A stretch of 64,000 nt of DNA, taken from positions 124,001 through 188,000 of the forward strand of contig CAJTDN010000004.1 in NCBI GenBank assembly GCA_910574865.1, read 5' to 3'. This document shows positions 18,119 to 26,667 of this stretch, in pieces. The DNA comes from Lachnospiraceae bacterium (GTDB lineage: Bacteria > Bacillota > Clostridia > Lachnospirales > Lachnospiraceae). Below the pieces are notes generated by a model. That model did not search any database and had not been told where the DNA came from. It saw only the letters and a list, made by a program, of their open reading frames with translations. Both the position numbers and the translations under genes were made by a program. Position 1 is the stretch's first letter. Each line of letters opens with the position of its first letter.

Positions 18119-18162
18119 TGCCTGTGGAAATTAAAGATGGATGATTGGGTGAGGTGAAGAAA

Positions 18163-18393
18163 ATGCTTAAAACGATAAATAGCTTTATAAACATACTTAT
18201 AGGAGGCTTCATTGGTGCATTTATCGGAGGAAGCATATTCAGATATCTTGACTACAAAAATCATCCTGAGCTGTTTGTTATGCAATCTGCACCATGGTAT
18301 ACCGGCATTCAAATTTCTGGCATAGCATTGATTGTAGTTTTAATAATTTGCGTGCTCATTAAAATCATAATTCGTAAGAAGATGAACCGATAA
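18163..18393 (+). CDS. Small two-helix membrane protein
   Basis: A 76-residue protein with two hydrophobic helices (INILIGGFIGAFIGGSIF and ISGIALIVVLIICVLIKIII) and a basic C-terminus. GAGGTG lies seven bases before the ATG at 18163. No family recognised. Confidence 0.6.
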   Translation: MLKTINSFINILIGGFIGAFIGGSIFRYLDYKNHPELFVMQSAPWYTGIQISGIALIVVLIICVLIKIIIRKKMNR

Positions 18394-18430
18394 ATCAACG
18401 AGTGTTAAGACAAGAGGAGGCGTAAAACCA

Positions 18431-19252
18431 TTGAAGTTAAAAATCGTTGGAAGCGGCGGCATGTCAATCATTCCGAGTTCCTTCTGCAAATGTAAGATAT
18501 GTCAGGAAGCCAGGGAAAAGGGCGGAAGGTATGAACGGTTAGGCCCAAGCTTGTATATTGATGATATAAAAATGCTTATAGATACACCGGAAGAAATCGC
18601 GGTAGCCTGCAACAGACAAAAAATATCCGAGGTAAAGCGCCTTTCGATTTCTCACAGTGATCCGGACCATGTCAAAGGGATGAGGATTGTTGAGAAAATA
18701 GGCTATGATTTCATTCAGGAGAAATGTATGCCTATTGGATTTTACGCTCTGCCGGAAGTGATAGAAGATATAAACCGGATGAACGGCGACTGCCTGAAAT
18801 ATTATGGGGATATTCTTCGGTGTATCTGCGTCAATGGGACATCGCACATAGAAATAGACAACATTGATATAGACCTGATCAATAATAATCCGGACAGGAA
18901 TATCACCTTTTATGTTATAAGAGAGGGTGCGAAAAAGGTTATCTATGCCTGCTGCAACCCGAAACCCTTTGCGCATAATGACTTATATTTTGACGCAGAT
19001 GTTTTGATTATCAGTCTGGTATCTGATGACGGCATATTAGGCGACGGGACAGAGCTGAAGGATGCACCGTTTAAAGATGAGATTTTCACCTTAGGCGAGG
19101 TAATGGAGCTGAAAAAATATTACAGGATCAAGAGGATTATCGTTACTCATATTGATGAAATATGGGGAAAATCATATGGCTATTACAGCGAACTGGAGAA
19201 GAAACTTGATCATGTTTTCTTTGCCTATGATGGCATGGAAATTATTGTGTAA
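18431..19252 (+). CDS. Metallo-beta-lactamase-fold hydrolase, PhnP-like
   Basis: A 273-residue protein with the PhnP-type N-terminus (IVGSGGMSIIPSSFCKCKICQEAR) and a metal-site loop SISHSDPDHVKG. In PhnP proteins the equivalent loop is HxHxDH, so here Ser-Asp replaces part of the usual motif (HSDPDH), which may alter metal binding. C-terminal THIDE resembles the last metal ligand region. Start is TTG at 18431 after GGAGG. The substrate is unknown; phosphodiesterase activity is possible. Confidence 0.78.
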   Translation: MKLKIVGSGGMSIIPSSFCKCKICQEAREKGGRYERLGPSLYIDDIKMLIDTPEEIAVACNRQKISEVKRLSISHSDPDHVKGMRIVEKIGYDFIQEKCMPIGFYALPEVIEDINRMNGDCLKYYGDILRCICVNGTSHIEIDNIDIDLINNNPDRNITFYVIREGAKKVIYACCNPKPFAHNDLYFDADVLIISLVSDDGILGDGTELKDAPFKDEIFTLGEVMELKKYYRIKRIIVTHIDEIWGKSYGYYSELEKKLDHVFFAYDGMEIIV

Positions 19253-19294
19253 ACTGAAAAACGCAGATAGCAGAATTGAACAGGAGGTGTTTCT

Positions 19295-19900
19295 GTGACA
19301 GAGTTAGAAAAATGTATGGCCGGCGAATTATATAATTGCCATGATGAAATTTTTCTGCAATATAAGAAACAGGCAAAAGAGCTGCTTGACATTTATAACA
19401 GACTGACCTATGACCAGAAAGAAGAGAAGAAAGGGATTTTACATAAGCTGTTCGGCGGGATTGGAACAAACGTGTCGGTAGGGGCGCCGTTCCTGTGTGA
19501 TTATGGATGTAATATTATTACCGGCAGCAATGTGTCGATCAATATGAACTGCTCCTTTATCGACTGCAATCAGATAAAAATTGGAAATAACGTCATGATT
19601 GCTTCCAATGTCCAGATTTATACGGCAACGCATCCCGTGGAACTGGCAGAACGCCTGACGCCAGACTGGACCCCGGAGAGCGGAAAGCATTTCTGCCAGG
19701 TATATGCGCTGCCGGTTGAGATCGGGGACGGGTGCTGGATCGGCGGTGGCGTCATCATACTTCCCGGGATTAAAATCGGGGCTGGCAGTGTGATTGGAGC
19801 AGGAAGCGTTGTTACCCGGGATATCCCGCCAAATTGTGTGGCGGTCGGAAATCCATGCAGAGTGATACGCAAAATTAACGAGGAATCAGAGCATGGTTAA
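19295..19900 (+). CDS. Maltose/galactoside O-acetyltransferase-like enzyme
   Basis: A 201-residue left-handed beta-helix acetyltransferase. The N-terminal MTELEKCMAGELYNCHDEI is the mac domain of the Maa/LacA family, and hexapeptide repeats (VEIGDGCWIGGGVIILPGI, IGAGSVIGAGSVV) with THPVE contain the catalytic His. It transfers acetyl from acetyl-CoA to a sugar hydroxyl. The start is GTG at 19295 with AGGAGG upstream. It overlaps the next gene by eight bases. Confidence 0.9.
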   Translation: MTELEKCMAGELYNCHDEIFLQYKKQAKELLDIYNRLTYDQKEEKKGILHKLFGGIGTNVSVGAPFLCDYGCNIITGSNVSINMNCSFIDCNQIKIGNNVMIASNVQIYTATHPVELAERLTPDWTPESGKHFCQVYALPVEIGDGCWIGGGVIILPGIKIGAGSVIGAGSVVTRDIPPNCVAVGNPCRVIRKINEESEHG

Positions 19901-20561
19901 ATTAGTGGCGTTTGACTTGGATGGAACAATCGGAGATACGATACCAATGTGTATAAAGGCGTTCAGACAGGCGGTATCCCCCTATGCAGGGCATTTGCTG
20001 ACAGACAGGGAGATTGTTGAAACCTTTGGATTGAATGAAATCGGAATGATAAAATCCATCGTTCCGGAGAATTGGGAGCAGGCGTTACGTGATTTCTATT
20101 CTCTATATGAGAAACTGCATTATGAGTGCTCCCAGCCTTATGAGGGCATCCGGGAGTTGATTGCCGCTCTGCGGGCAAAAGGATTTATCCTTGCATTGAT
20201 AACGGGAAAGGGCGAAAGAAGCTGCCAGATTACTTTGAATGAGTTTGGGATGGAACATGATTTTGATGAAATCCTGACGGGCAGTGAAAGTGAAAATGTT
20301 AAGGCGCAGTCATTGAAGCTGCTGCTAAAAAAATATGATTTGCTTCCTGCACAATGTGTGTATATAGGGGATGCGGTATCAGATGTGTCAGAGGCAGGAA
20401 AAGCCGGAGTCATATGCTTGTCTGCTTTGTGGGGAACAACTGCAAAGGCAGAAGAATTGAAAAGCATCAATGCCGATTATATCTTTGAAACGGTAGGTGA
20501 ATTAAAAAATTACTTGATAAAAAATACAAACCAGGAACCGGAGGAGGCGCCAATACCATGA
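19893..20561 (+). CDS. HAD-superfamily hydrolase (phosphoglycolate-phosphatase-like)
   Basis: A 222-residue enzyme with the HAD motifs in order: AFDLDGTIGDT with the nucleophile Asp, LALITGK, and VYIGDAVSDVSEAGKAG. The helical cap after motif I is C1-type as in Gph/PgmB. It acts on a small phosphorylated metabolite. It overlaps the acetyltransferase upstream and the DUF3795 gene downstream (ATGA), which suggests a three-gene operon. Confidence 0.88.
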   Translation: MVKLVAFDLDGTIGDTIPMCIKAFRQAVSPYAGHLLTDREIVETFGLNEIGMIKSIVPENWEQALRDFYSLYEKLHYECSQPYEGIRELIAALRAKGFILALITGKGERSCQITLNEFGMEHDFDEILTGSESENVKAQSLKLLLKKYDLLPAQCVYIGDAVSDVSEAGKAGVICLSALWGTTAKAEELKSINADYIFETVGELKNYLIKNTNQEPEEAPIP

Positions 20562-21106
20562 AAGGATTTAACCGACAAAATCAATTATTTTCTCTTTGCG
20601 GATTGAACTGCGGGCTTTGCCCTATGTTTTTGAATAAATATTGCCCCGGCTGCGGGGGCGGCGAGGGAAATCAGTCCTGTAAAATTGCAAGATGCAGCAT
20701 GGAGCATAATGGTGTGGAATACTGCTTTCAGTGCGATGAATACCCTTGTCCAAAATACGAGCATATAGATGACTTTGATTCCTTTATGACACACCAGGGC
20801 CGAAAATCCGATATGGAGAGGGCCCGGCAGTTGGGAATAGAAGCTTATAATGCGGAGCAGATGGAAAAGACAAAAATACTGGAGATTCTCCTGTCCGATT
20901 TTAATGACGGGCGGAAAAAGACACTGTTTTGTACAGCAGTATCTCTTTTGGATCTGCAAGACCTGCAGGCGGTACTCAGGCAAATTGAGGACAGAGCTGA
21001 TTTGGAAACGCTGACGCTCAAAGAAAAAAGCACTTTTGCCGTATGGCTGCTGAAGGCGGCGGCAGCAAAAAATAATATTGACTTGAAACTGCGAAAGAAA
21101 AAGTGA
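20558..21106 (+). CDS. DUF3795-family Cys-rich protein
   Basis: A 182-residue protein whose first 75 residues carry many Cys residues in the DUF3795 order (CGLNCGLCPMF, CPGCGGG, CKIARCSMEH, YCFQCDEYPCPKY), a probable metal-binding site. The C-terminal half is helical. Function unknown. It starts at an ATGA overlap with the HAD gene. A second, more distant DUF3795 gene is at 28862. Confidence 0.8.
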   Translation: MKGFNRQNQLFSLCGLNCGLCPMFLNKYCPGCGGGEGNQSCKIARCSMEHNGVEYCFQCDEYPCPKYEHIDDFDSFMTHQGRKSDMERARQLGIEAYNAEQMEKTKILEILLSDFNDGRKKTLFCTAVSLLDLQDLQAVLRQIEDRADLETLTLKEKSTFAVWLLKAAAAKNNIDLKLRKKK

Positions 21107-21217
21107 GAATTGGATACAGCCATCGCTCATTAAGGAATGAGGAAAAATAGAGGACCGAAATGAGTTCATCTAAAGATATCCGGTTCTTGGAAAGGACAGA
21201 AGAAGAGAGGTGTATTT

Positions 21218-22549
21218 TTGGTAAGAGAGTATCTGCATATGAATGTTTATGATGCGTTTTTAGCACGAATGCATTTTCTCTTTGAGGAGTTTGATCATAT
21301 TTATGTCTCTTTTTCCGGAGGCAAGGACAGCGGTTTGCTGCTCAATCTGGTTCTGGATTATCGGAATCAGCACTATCCGGAAAGAACCATTGGCGTGTTC
21401 CATCAGGATTTTGAGGCACAGTATTCGGTGACGACTGAGTATGTGGAACGCACCTTTGAACGGATCAGGGATCAGGTTGAGCCTTATTGGGTCTGCTTGC
21501 CCATGGCCACCAGAACCGCATTAAGCAGCTATGAGATGTACTGGTATCCATGGGATGATACGAAGAAGGAACTCTGGGTCCGGGAGATGCCACAAAAAGA
21601 ATATGTCATCAATCTGGAAAATAACAGAATGACTACATACCGCTACCGGATGCACCAGGAAGATTTGGCAAAACAATTCGGGCGCTGGTACCGGGACGCC
21701 CATGACGGCGGAAAAACAGTATGCCTGCTTGGAATGCGGGCAGACGAATCCCTGCAGCGGTACAGTGGGTTCCTGAATAAAAAATATGGGTATAAGGATA
21801 CCTGCTGGATCAGCAAACAGTTTAAAGACGTCTGGTGTGCCTCCCCTTTATATGACTGGTCTACGGATGATGTATGGCATGCCACCTATTTGTTTGGTTA
21901 TGACTATAACCGTCTGTATGATCTCTATTATATGGCTGGCCTGAAGCCCTCGCAGATGCGTGTGGCCTCCCCGTTTAATGACTATGCGAAGGATGCCTTA
22001 AATCTATACCGCGTCATAGACCCGGAGATGTGGTGCAAGCTTGTAGGTCGTGTTCAGGGAGCAAATTTCGCTTCCATTTATGGAAAGAGCAAAGCGATGG
22101 GCTACCGGAACATTACTTTGCCGGAGGGGCATACGTGGAAATCCTATACAAAGTTTTTGCTGGATACGCTGCCTAAAAGGCTGCGGAATAATTATGTGAA
22201 GAAATTTAACACCTCTATCCGGTTCTGGCACGAGACAGGCGGCGGGTTGGATGAGTCTGTGATTCAGGAGCTTCAGGAGAAAGGCTATCAAATCAGACGA
22301 AACGGTGTTTCCAATTATACATTGAACCTAAAATCACGGATTGTATTTGTGGGACCCATACCGGATCACACGGACGATATCAAATCTACAAAGGATATCC
22401 CCAGCTGGAAGCGGATGTGTTACTGCATTTTGAAAAATGACCATATCTGCCGCTTCATGGGATTTGGGATGACACGGCAGCAACAGAAACGGTTGGATAT
22501 CATACGCCGTAAATACAAAAGCATAGAGGAATTCGATTATGAAGTATAA
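21218..22549 (+). CDS. PAPS-reductase-like protein, DUF3440 (IbrA-like)
   Basis: A 443-residue protein with the PP-loop SGGKDSG at residues 33-39 of an N-type ATP pyrophosphatase, a large middle region (LLGMRADESLQR, WSTDDVWHATYLFGYDYNRLYDLYYMAG) and a DUF3440-type C-terminus. Such proteins pair with a ParB-like partner and are known as IbrA in E. coli, where the pair affects surface-protein genes; the biochemical reaction is not established. It overlaps the ParB-like gene by 11 bases. A TTG start follows GAGAGGTG; ATG at 21239 is the alternative. Confidence 0.88.
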   Translation: MVREYLHMNVYDAFLARMHFLFEEFDHIYVSFSGGKDSGLLLNLVLDYRNQHYPERTIGVFHQDFEAQYSVTTEYVERTFERIRDQVEPYWVCLPMATRTALSSYEMYWYPWDDTKKELWVREMPQKEYVINLENNRMTTYRYRMHQEDLAKQFGRWYRDAHDGGKTVCLLGMRADESLQRYSGFLNKKYGYKDTCWISKQFKDVWCASPLYDWSTDDVWHATYLFGYDYNRLYDLYYMAGLKPSQMRVASPFNDYAKDALNLYRVIDPEMWCKLVGRVQGANFASIYGKSKAMGYRNITLPEGHTWKSYTKFLLDTLPKRLRNNYVKKFNTSIRFWHETGGGLDESVIQELQEKGYQIRRNGVSNYTLNLKSRIVFVGPIPDHTDDIKSTKDIPSWKRMCYCILKNDHICRFMGFGMTRQQQKRLDIIRRKYKSIEEFDYEV

Positions 22550-23072
22550 AAGCCCAGTTTATAATGTGACAGCTGTTCCAATAGAGAAGGTACGGCCCAA
22601 TAACTACAATCCAAATAAGGTTGCTCCGCCTGAAATGAGGCTGCTTTATGAGAGCATCAAAGAAGACGGATATACGATGCCGGTCGTATGCTATTATGTA
22701 AAATCGCAGGACGTTTATTTGATTGTGGACGGTTTCCACCGGTATCAGGTGATGATGGATTATCCGGATATTTACGAGAGAGAACAGGGATTGCTGCCGG
22801 TTTCCGTCATTGAAAAATCGATTGATAAACGTATGGCCAGCACCGTTCGCCATAACAGGGCACGAGGCACTCACGATGTGGATCTGATGAGCAACATCGT
22901 AAAGGAGCTTCATGAGTTTGGGCGATCAGACGCATGGATCTCAAAGCATTTGGGAATGGATAGAGATGAAATTTTGCGTCTCAAGCAGATTACAGGTCTT
23001 GCCACGTTATTCAAGGATATAAAATTTGGAGAGGCGTGGCGCCCTGTAGAGGAAGAGACGGCAAAAGAGTAA
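22539..23072 (+). CDS. ParB/sulfiredoxin-fold protein (IbrB-like)
   Basis: A 177-residue protein of the ParB nuclease-like fold: VRPNNYNPNKVAPPEM, VIVDGFHRYQVMM (observed as LIVDGFHRYQVMM) and the TVRHNRARGTH stretch match the IbrB/ParB-like partner of DUF3440 proteins. A C-terminal HTH-like segment (SDAWISKHLGMDRDEILRLKQ) could bind DNA. It overlaps the IbrA-like gene, so the pair is one translational unit. A stem-loop follows at 23104. Confidence 0.85.
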   Translation: MKYKSPVYNVTAVPIEKVRPNNYNPNKVAPPEMRLLYESIKEDGYTMPVVCYYVKSQDVYLIVDGFHRYQVMMDYPDIYEREQGLLPVSVIEKSIDKRMASTVRHNRARGTHDVDLMSNIVKELHEFGRSDAWISKHLGMDRDEILRLKQITGLATLFKDIKFGEAWRPVEEETAKE

Positions 23073-23103
23073 ATAATATAGATAAATGAACGTAATAAAC
23101 GCC

Positions 23104-23137
23104 CCTTTGCAGAAAAACAAGTGATGTTCTGCAAAGG
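23104..23137 (+). terminator. Perfect stem-loop after the IbrA/IbrB-like pair
   Basis: CCTTTGCAGAA and TTCTGCAAAGG form an 11-bp perfect stem with a 12-base loop. No T run follows, so it may be a transcript-stabilising hairpin rather than a classical terminator. Confidence 0.55.
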
Positions 23138-23171
23138 AAATCAGATATTAATTATGGAGGTATGCTTGTAA

Positions 23172-23933
23172 ATGGATAAATGGTTCACGATTGACCAGAT
23201 TGATGAAGATACATATATTATCAGCGAATACCGGCATTGGGAGGAGACGCATTGCTATCTTTTAAATGGCTCCAGCCGCAGCTTATTGATTGATACGGGT
23301 CTGGGAATCTGCAATATTTATGATGAAGTAATGAAGCTGACAAATAAGCCTGTTACGGCCGTGGCTACCCATATTCATTGGGATCATATTGGCGGCCATA
23401 AGTATTTTCCGGACTTTTATGCCCATGCGGAAGAATTGAGCTGGCTGAACGGTGAGTTTCCGCTGACAATAGAAACAATTAGAGAGATGGTGGCAGACCG
23501 CTGCGATTTACCAGACGGTTACGATACAGGCACTTATGAGTTTTTCCAGGGGACGCCAACAAAGGTACTGGAGGATGGAGAGAATATTGAATTAGGTGGA
23601 CGGAATATACAGGTATTGCATACCCCGGGCCATGCTCCGGGGCATATGTGTTTCTGGGAATCAGACAGAGGTTATCTGTTTACCGGAGACTTGGTTTACA
23701 AGGACACTTTATTTGCCTATTATCCGTCAACAGACCCGGACGCATACCTTGCTTCTCTTGAAAAGATTTCGGAGCTTCCAGTCAAGAAGGTTTTTCCTGC
23801 TCATCACAGTTTGGATATTCAGCCGGAGATTTTAAGCAGAATGAGAAATGCGTTCAGGCAGTTACGGGAAGATGGTAAATTACATCACGGCAGCGGTACA
23901 TTTGACTATGGAGATTGGGCAGTATGGTTATAG
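23172..23933 (+). CDS. MBL-fold metallo-hydrolase
   Basis: A 253-residue enzyme of the metallo-beta-lactamase superfamily. The THIHWDHIGG motif is at about residues 67-76; LHTPGHAPGHMCFW, LFTGDLVY and PAHH supply the remaining metal ligands expected for a binuclear site. It resembles glyoxalase-II-like or general thiolester hydrolases. ATG at 23172 follows GGAGG. Confidence 0.88.
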   Translation: MDKWFTIDQIDEDTYIISEYRHWEETHCYLLNGSSRSLLIDTGLGICNIYDEVMKLTNKPVTAVATHIHWDHIGGHKYFPDFYAHAEELSWLNGEFPLTIETIREMVADRCDLPDGYDTGTYEFFQGTPTKVLEDGENIELGGRNIQVLHTPGHAPGHMCFWESDRGYLFTGDLVYKDTLFAYYPSTDPDAYLASLEKISELPVKKVFPAHHSLDIQPEILSRMRNAFRQLREDGKLHHGSGTFDYGDWAVWL

Positions 23934-24030
23934 AGAGAAGGAAGCAGTATAATTTCATTTAGTTGTGTGCTATACAAAAGGTTTTATCAGAACTAAAGAA
24001 CAGCGAAAAAGGCTTGAAAGGAGCATTTCT

Positions 24031-24495
24031 ATGAAGTATGTATGTACAGTTATATCGGTAGCGGATATCAGCGCCGCAAGAAAGTTTTATGAGGAACTGT
24101 TCGGGCTAGAGGTATACCAGGATTACGGAAAGAATATCGCTTTTACCTGCGGTCTGGCATTACAGCAGGATTTTGACTGGCTGGTAAATATACCAAAGGA
24201 AAAAGTATTGAAGAAATCCAATAATGCAGAAGTGGTTTTTGAGGAGCAGGATTTCGATGGCTTCCTGAATAAGCTGAAAGAATACCCGGAGATTGAGTAT
24301 CTGGGAGAAGTTATCGAACATAGCTGGGGGCAGCGTGTAATCCGGTTCTACGATCTGGACGAACATCTCATAGAGGTTGGCGAGGATATGCAGATGGTAG
24401 TAAAGCGGTTCCTTGCTTCTGGAATGACTATGGAAGAAGTATCTGCGAAAATGGACGTATCTATTGAGGATTTGACAAAACTTCTAAACAACTAA
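24031..24495 (+). CDS. VOC-family (glyoxalase/bleomycin-resistance fold) protein
   Basis: A 154-residue vicinal-oxygen-chelate protein: VCTVISVADISAARKFYEELFG begins the first beta-alpha-beta-beta-beta unit and VIRFYDLDEHLIEVGED the second. The C-terminal 40 residues form an HTH-like tail (MTMEEVSAKMDVSIEDLTKLL). The function may be thiol-based detoxification or antibiotic sequestration. ATG 24031 follows AAAGGAG. Copies of the 3' end of such a gene recur at 25679 and 28013. Confidence 0.83.
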   Translation: MKYVCTVISVADISAARKFYEELFGLEVYQDYGKNIAFTCGLALQQDFDWLVNIPKEKVLKKSNNAEVVFEEQDFDGFLNKLKEYPEIEYLGEVIEHSWGQRVIRFYDLDEHLIEVGEDMQMVVKRFLASGMTMEEVSAKMDVSIEDLTKLLNN

Positions 24496-24542
24496 TATAT
24501 GGTAAGGGAATAAACAATCGGTATTTTGGAGGGAGAAGTGCG

Positions 24543-25073
24543 ATGTGTAAAATATTGTTAGTCAGACCGTCTAAACAATATGCAGACCAAGTTATGTCAT
24601 ATAAAGAAGAAATGTCACAAAATGGAGATAGTTTTGACGGTTGTGCTGGTCTTGAAAATGTACAATCATTTGAGGAATGGATTGATTTTGAAGCAAGATT
24701 AAAAGCAAAATACAAGGATGGATATGTTCCATCAGAAGTGTTTTTGGCTATACGAAAAAAAGATAACTATGTTGTTGGCATGATTGATTTTCGACACCCA
24801 TTATCCGACTTCCTCTTTAATTTTGGAGGTAATATCGGATATAGTGTTCGTCCATCGGAACGGCAGAAAGGCTATGCGTCCGAAATGTTAAGATTGATTT
24901 TACCTATCTGTCGTGAGTTTGGAAAAAGCAAAGTTTTACTAACATGCGATAAAAAGAATGAAGCATCACAAAAAACGATTGTAAAAAATGGGGGCGTGTT
25001 GGAAAAAGAAATCCCTGATACAGTAGGACTTAGTGAAAGTGGAATTATTCAACGATACTGGATTTCAATATAG
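24543..25073 (+). CDS. GNAT-family N-acetyltransferase
   Basis: A 176-residue GNAT enzyme: NIGYSVRPSERQKGYASEMLRL contains the acetyl-CoA-binding R/Q-x-x-G-x-A motif, followed by TCDKKNEASQKTIVKNGG. The gene is more AT-rich than the genes before it, which suggests separate acquisition. GGAGG precedes the ATG. The substrate is unknown. Confidence 0.88.
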   Translation: MCKILLVRPSKQYADQVMSYKEEMSQNGDSFDGCAGLENVQSFEEWIDFEARLKAKYKDGYVPSEVFLAIRKKDNYVVGMIDFRHPLSDFLFNFGGNIGYSVRPSERQKGYASEMLRLILPICREFGKSKVLLTCDKKNEASQKTIVKNGGVLEKEIPDTVGLSESGIIQRYWISI

Positions 25074-25100
25074 ACCCTCTTTTATCAATTCAAATTTATC

Positions 25101-25170
25101 AAATGCAACCGCTAGTTGACAAATTGCTGTATATGATTGGTAGAAATGCAACCATACTAGCCTGTATAAT
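25101..25170 (+). promoter_or_regulatory. Promoter with paired direct repeats upstream of an XRE gene
   Basis: AAATGCAACC occurs at 25101-25110 and 25144-25153, each followed within eight bases by CTAG, 43 bases apart. The second copy sits just upstream of a TATAAT at 25165-25170, and TTGACA is at 25115-25120. The repeats are probable operators for the XRE protein encoded at 25200. Confidence 0.5.
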
Positions 25171-25199
25171 GTAGTCAAAATTAAAGGAGGGGCGTTTCA

Positions 25200-25598
25200 A
25201 TGAATATAGCAGAAAAAATAGTATTATTAAGAAAAAAGAAAGGAATCTCTCAAGAAGAACTGGCTAATAAATTAAATACATCTCGTCAAGCTGTTTCTAA
25301 ATGGGAGAACAATCAGAGTACTCCAGATTTAGAAAAGTTAGTAGCTTTAAGCAAATATTTTAACGTAACAACCGATTACTTACTAACAGACAGCATAGAA
25401 ACTTCAATAAATAACAATAGTCAATGTGAAAGTAATATTGAGTTTCAAGAACTCAAATCAGAAGTAACGGAAGATGAGTACCAATATGCAATTAATGAAG
25501 CTAAAAAGAAAAAACATTTTTCATATTGGGTAATAGTTGCTGTTCCCTTTATAATGATATTAGCAGTATTAATATGCTATTATTGTTTTTATCGTTAA
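25200..25598 (+). CDS. XRE-family regulator with C-terminal membrane helix
   Basis: A 132-residue protein. Residues 5-60 are a Cro/C1 helix-turn-helix (KKGISQEELANKLNTSRQAVSKWENNQSTPD). A linker follows, then one membrane helix (YWVIVAVPFIMILAVLICYYCF). Membrane-tethered XRE proteins are common in Firmicutes cargo regions. Direct repeats in its promoter suggest autoregulation. Confidence 0.85.
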   Translation: MNIAEKIVLLRKKKGISQEELANKLNTSRQAVSKWENNQSTPDLEKLVALSKYFNVTTDYLLTDSIETSINNNSQCESNIEFQELKSEVTEDEYQYAINEAKKKKHFSYWVIVAVPFIMILAVLICYYCFYR

Positions 25599-25657
25599 GA
25601 AAGATTTAACTACAAATCCAAGTTTATTGAGGAGATTGTTGTATAAATCAATTCCTA

Positions 25658-25710
25658 TTTGTCGGTGAGTAACGCAACAGAGATCTGGACGAGCATCTTA
25701 TAGGGGTTGG
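25658..25710 (+). repeat. 53-bp direct repeat, copy 1 (VOC tail junction)
   Basis: The stretch begins TTTGTCGGTGAGTAAC and runs into the codons for RDLDEHLI of a VOC gene tail. It matches 27992-28044 with a few substitutions. The first 21 bases are not present in the intact VOC gene at 24031. Confidence 0.75.
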
Positions 25711-25822
25711 TGGGGATATGAAAATGGTGGTCAAGCGTTTTCTAAATGCCGGAATATCTATGGAAGAAGTTTCCGTAAAAATGGACGCTTCTGTGGAGGA
25801 TTTAACAAAACTTCTGGTTTGA
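25679..25822 (+). pseudogene. 3' remnant of a VOC-family gene
   Basis: The frame RDLDEHLIGVGGDM...KMDASVEDLTKLLV matches the last 47 codons of the VOC gene at 24031-24495. There is no start codon or 5' part. Its stop lies in the leader that precedes the first cat copy. Confidence 0.8.
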
Positions 25823-26514
25823 TGAATCAGAAAGACAAGGAGGAATGATTCACTATGAATTATACGAAAGTTGATATAGATGAATGGAGTAGAGGAAGTC
25901 TCTTTCAATTTTATATCGAAAAAATGCGTATTGTTATGAGTTTGACCGTCGATATTAATGTGGCGCCGCTGATTACCTATACAAAGAAGAATGCTCTGAA
26001 ATTCTATCCGGCCATGATATGGGTTGTATCTAAGGTAATCAATTCCCATGATGAGTTCAAATACAGCTGGGACACGGACGGGAATCTGATCCGTTGGGAT
26101 TCTATTTCACCGTCCTATACGATATTTAATCGGGATGACGAGTGCTTCTCTAAGTTTGTAACGGAATATACGGATGATATATTTGAATTCTATCAACGGA
26201 CTGTGGACGACCAGAGAAAATATCAAGAAGAGCGGGCGATCATCGGAAACCAGCCGCAGAACTTCTTCGATGTTTCCTGTTTGCCATGGGTAAAGTATAA
26301 GCATTTTGATGTTCATGTATTTGACGAGGGAAAGTTTTTAGCTCCTGTTTTGACATGGGGGAAATATGAAGCGCAAAACGGCAATGCACTTATGCCGCTT
26401 ACTATGAATATTCATCATGCTGTGGCAGATGGCTTTCATCTTTCAAGGTTTTTCAATGAAGTGCAGGAGCTGATTGATTCGTATGTAGAGTGACGAAGAA
26501 TGAAAAAACTGGAA
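25817..26514 (+). repeat. 698-bp duplication containing cat, copy 1
   Basis: From GTTTGATGAATCAG before the cat gene to CTGGAA after it, the sequence matches 57065-57762 over the same length with only about a dozen substitutions. The flanks differ. Confidence 0.9.
25855..26493 (+). CDS. cat: Chloramphenicol acetyltransferase, CatA type (copy 1)
   Basis: A 212-residue enzyme with the full CatA layout: WSRGSLFQFYI, KFYPAMIWVVSKVIN, SPSYTIFNRDD, and the active-site motif HHAVADGFH near residues 187-195 with the catalytic His. It would acetylate chloramphenicol or a related hydroxyl compound with acetyl-CoA. A strong AAGGAGG lies upstream. A second copy is at 57103. Being divergent from well-studied CatP sequences, its substrate range is not certain. 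Confidence 0.87.
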   Translation: MNYTKVDIDEWSRGSLFQFYIEKMRIVMSLTVDINVAPLITYTKKNALKFYPAMIWVVSKVINSHDEFKYSWDTDGNLIRWDSISPSYTIFNRDDECFSKFVTEYTDDIFEFYQRTVDDQRKYQEERAIIGNQPQNFFDVSCLPWVKYKHFDVHVFDEGKFLAPVLTWGKYEAQNGNALMPLTMNIHHAVADGFHLSRFFNEVQELIDSYVE

Positions 26515-26555
26515 ATTGTAGGGCTGATGAATCAGGAAAACAAGTATTTGAAGGA

Positions 26556-26574
26556 ATGATACGAATCGTATCAT
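26556..26574 (+). promoter_or_regulatory. 19-bp perfect palindrome upstream of PAP2-XRE genes
   Basis: ATGATACGA and TCGTATCAT mirror each other around one A. It lies 93 bases before the PAP2 gene and is a candidate operator for the XRE protein encoded downstream. A degenerate copy of the cat leader (CTGATGAATCAGGAAAACAAG) precedes it. Confidence 0.5.
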
Positions 26575-26667
26575 ACATGCGACAGAGAGATTCTGTTGTT
26601 ATTTTACGTTTTTTGATAACGTTAAATTGTCGAAAAGACAGATTAACTTTTGAAAGGACGTAGAATA

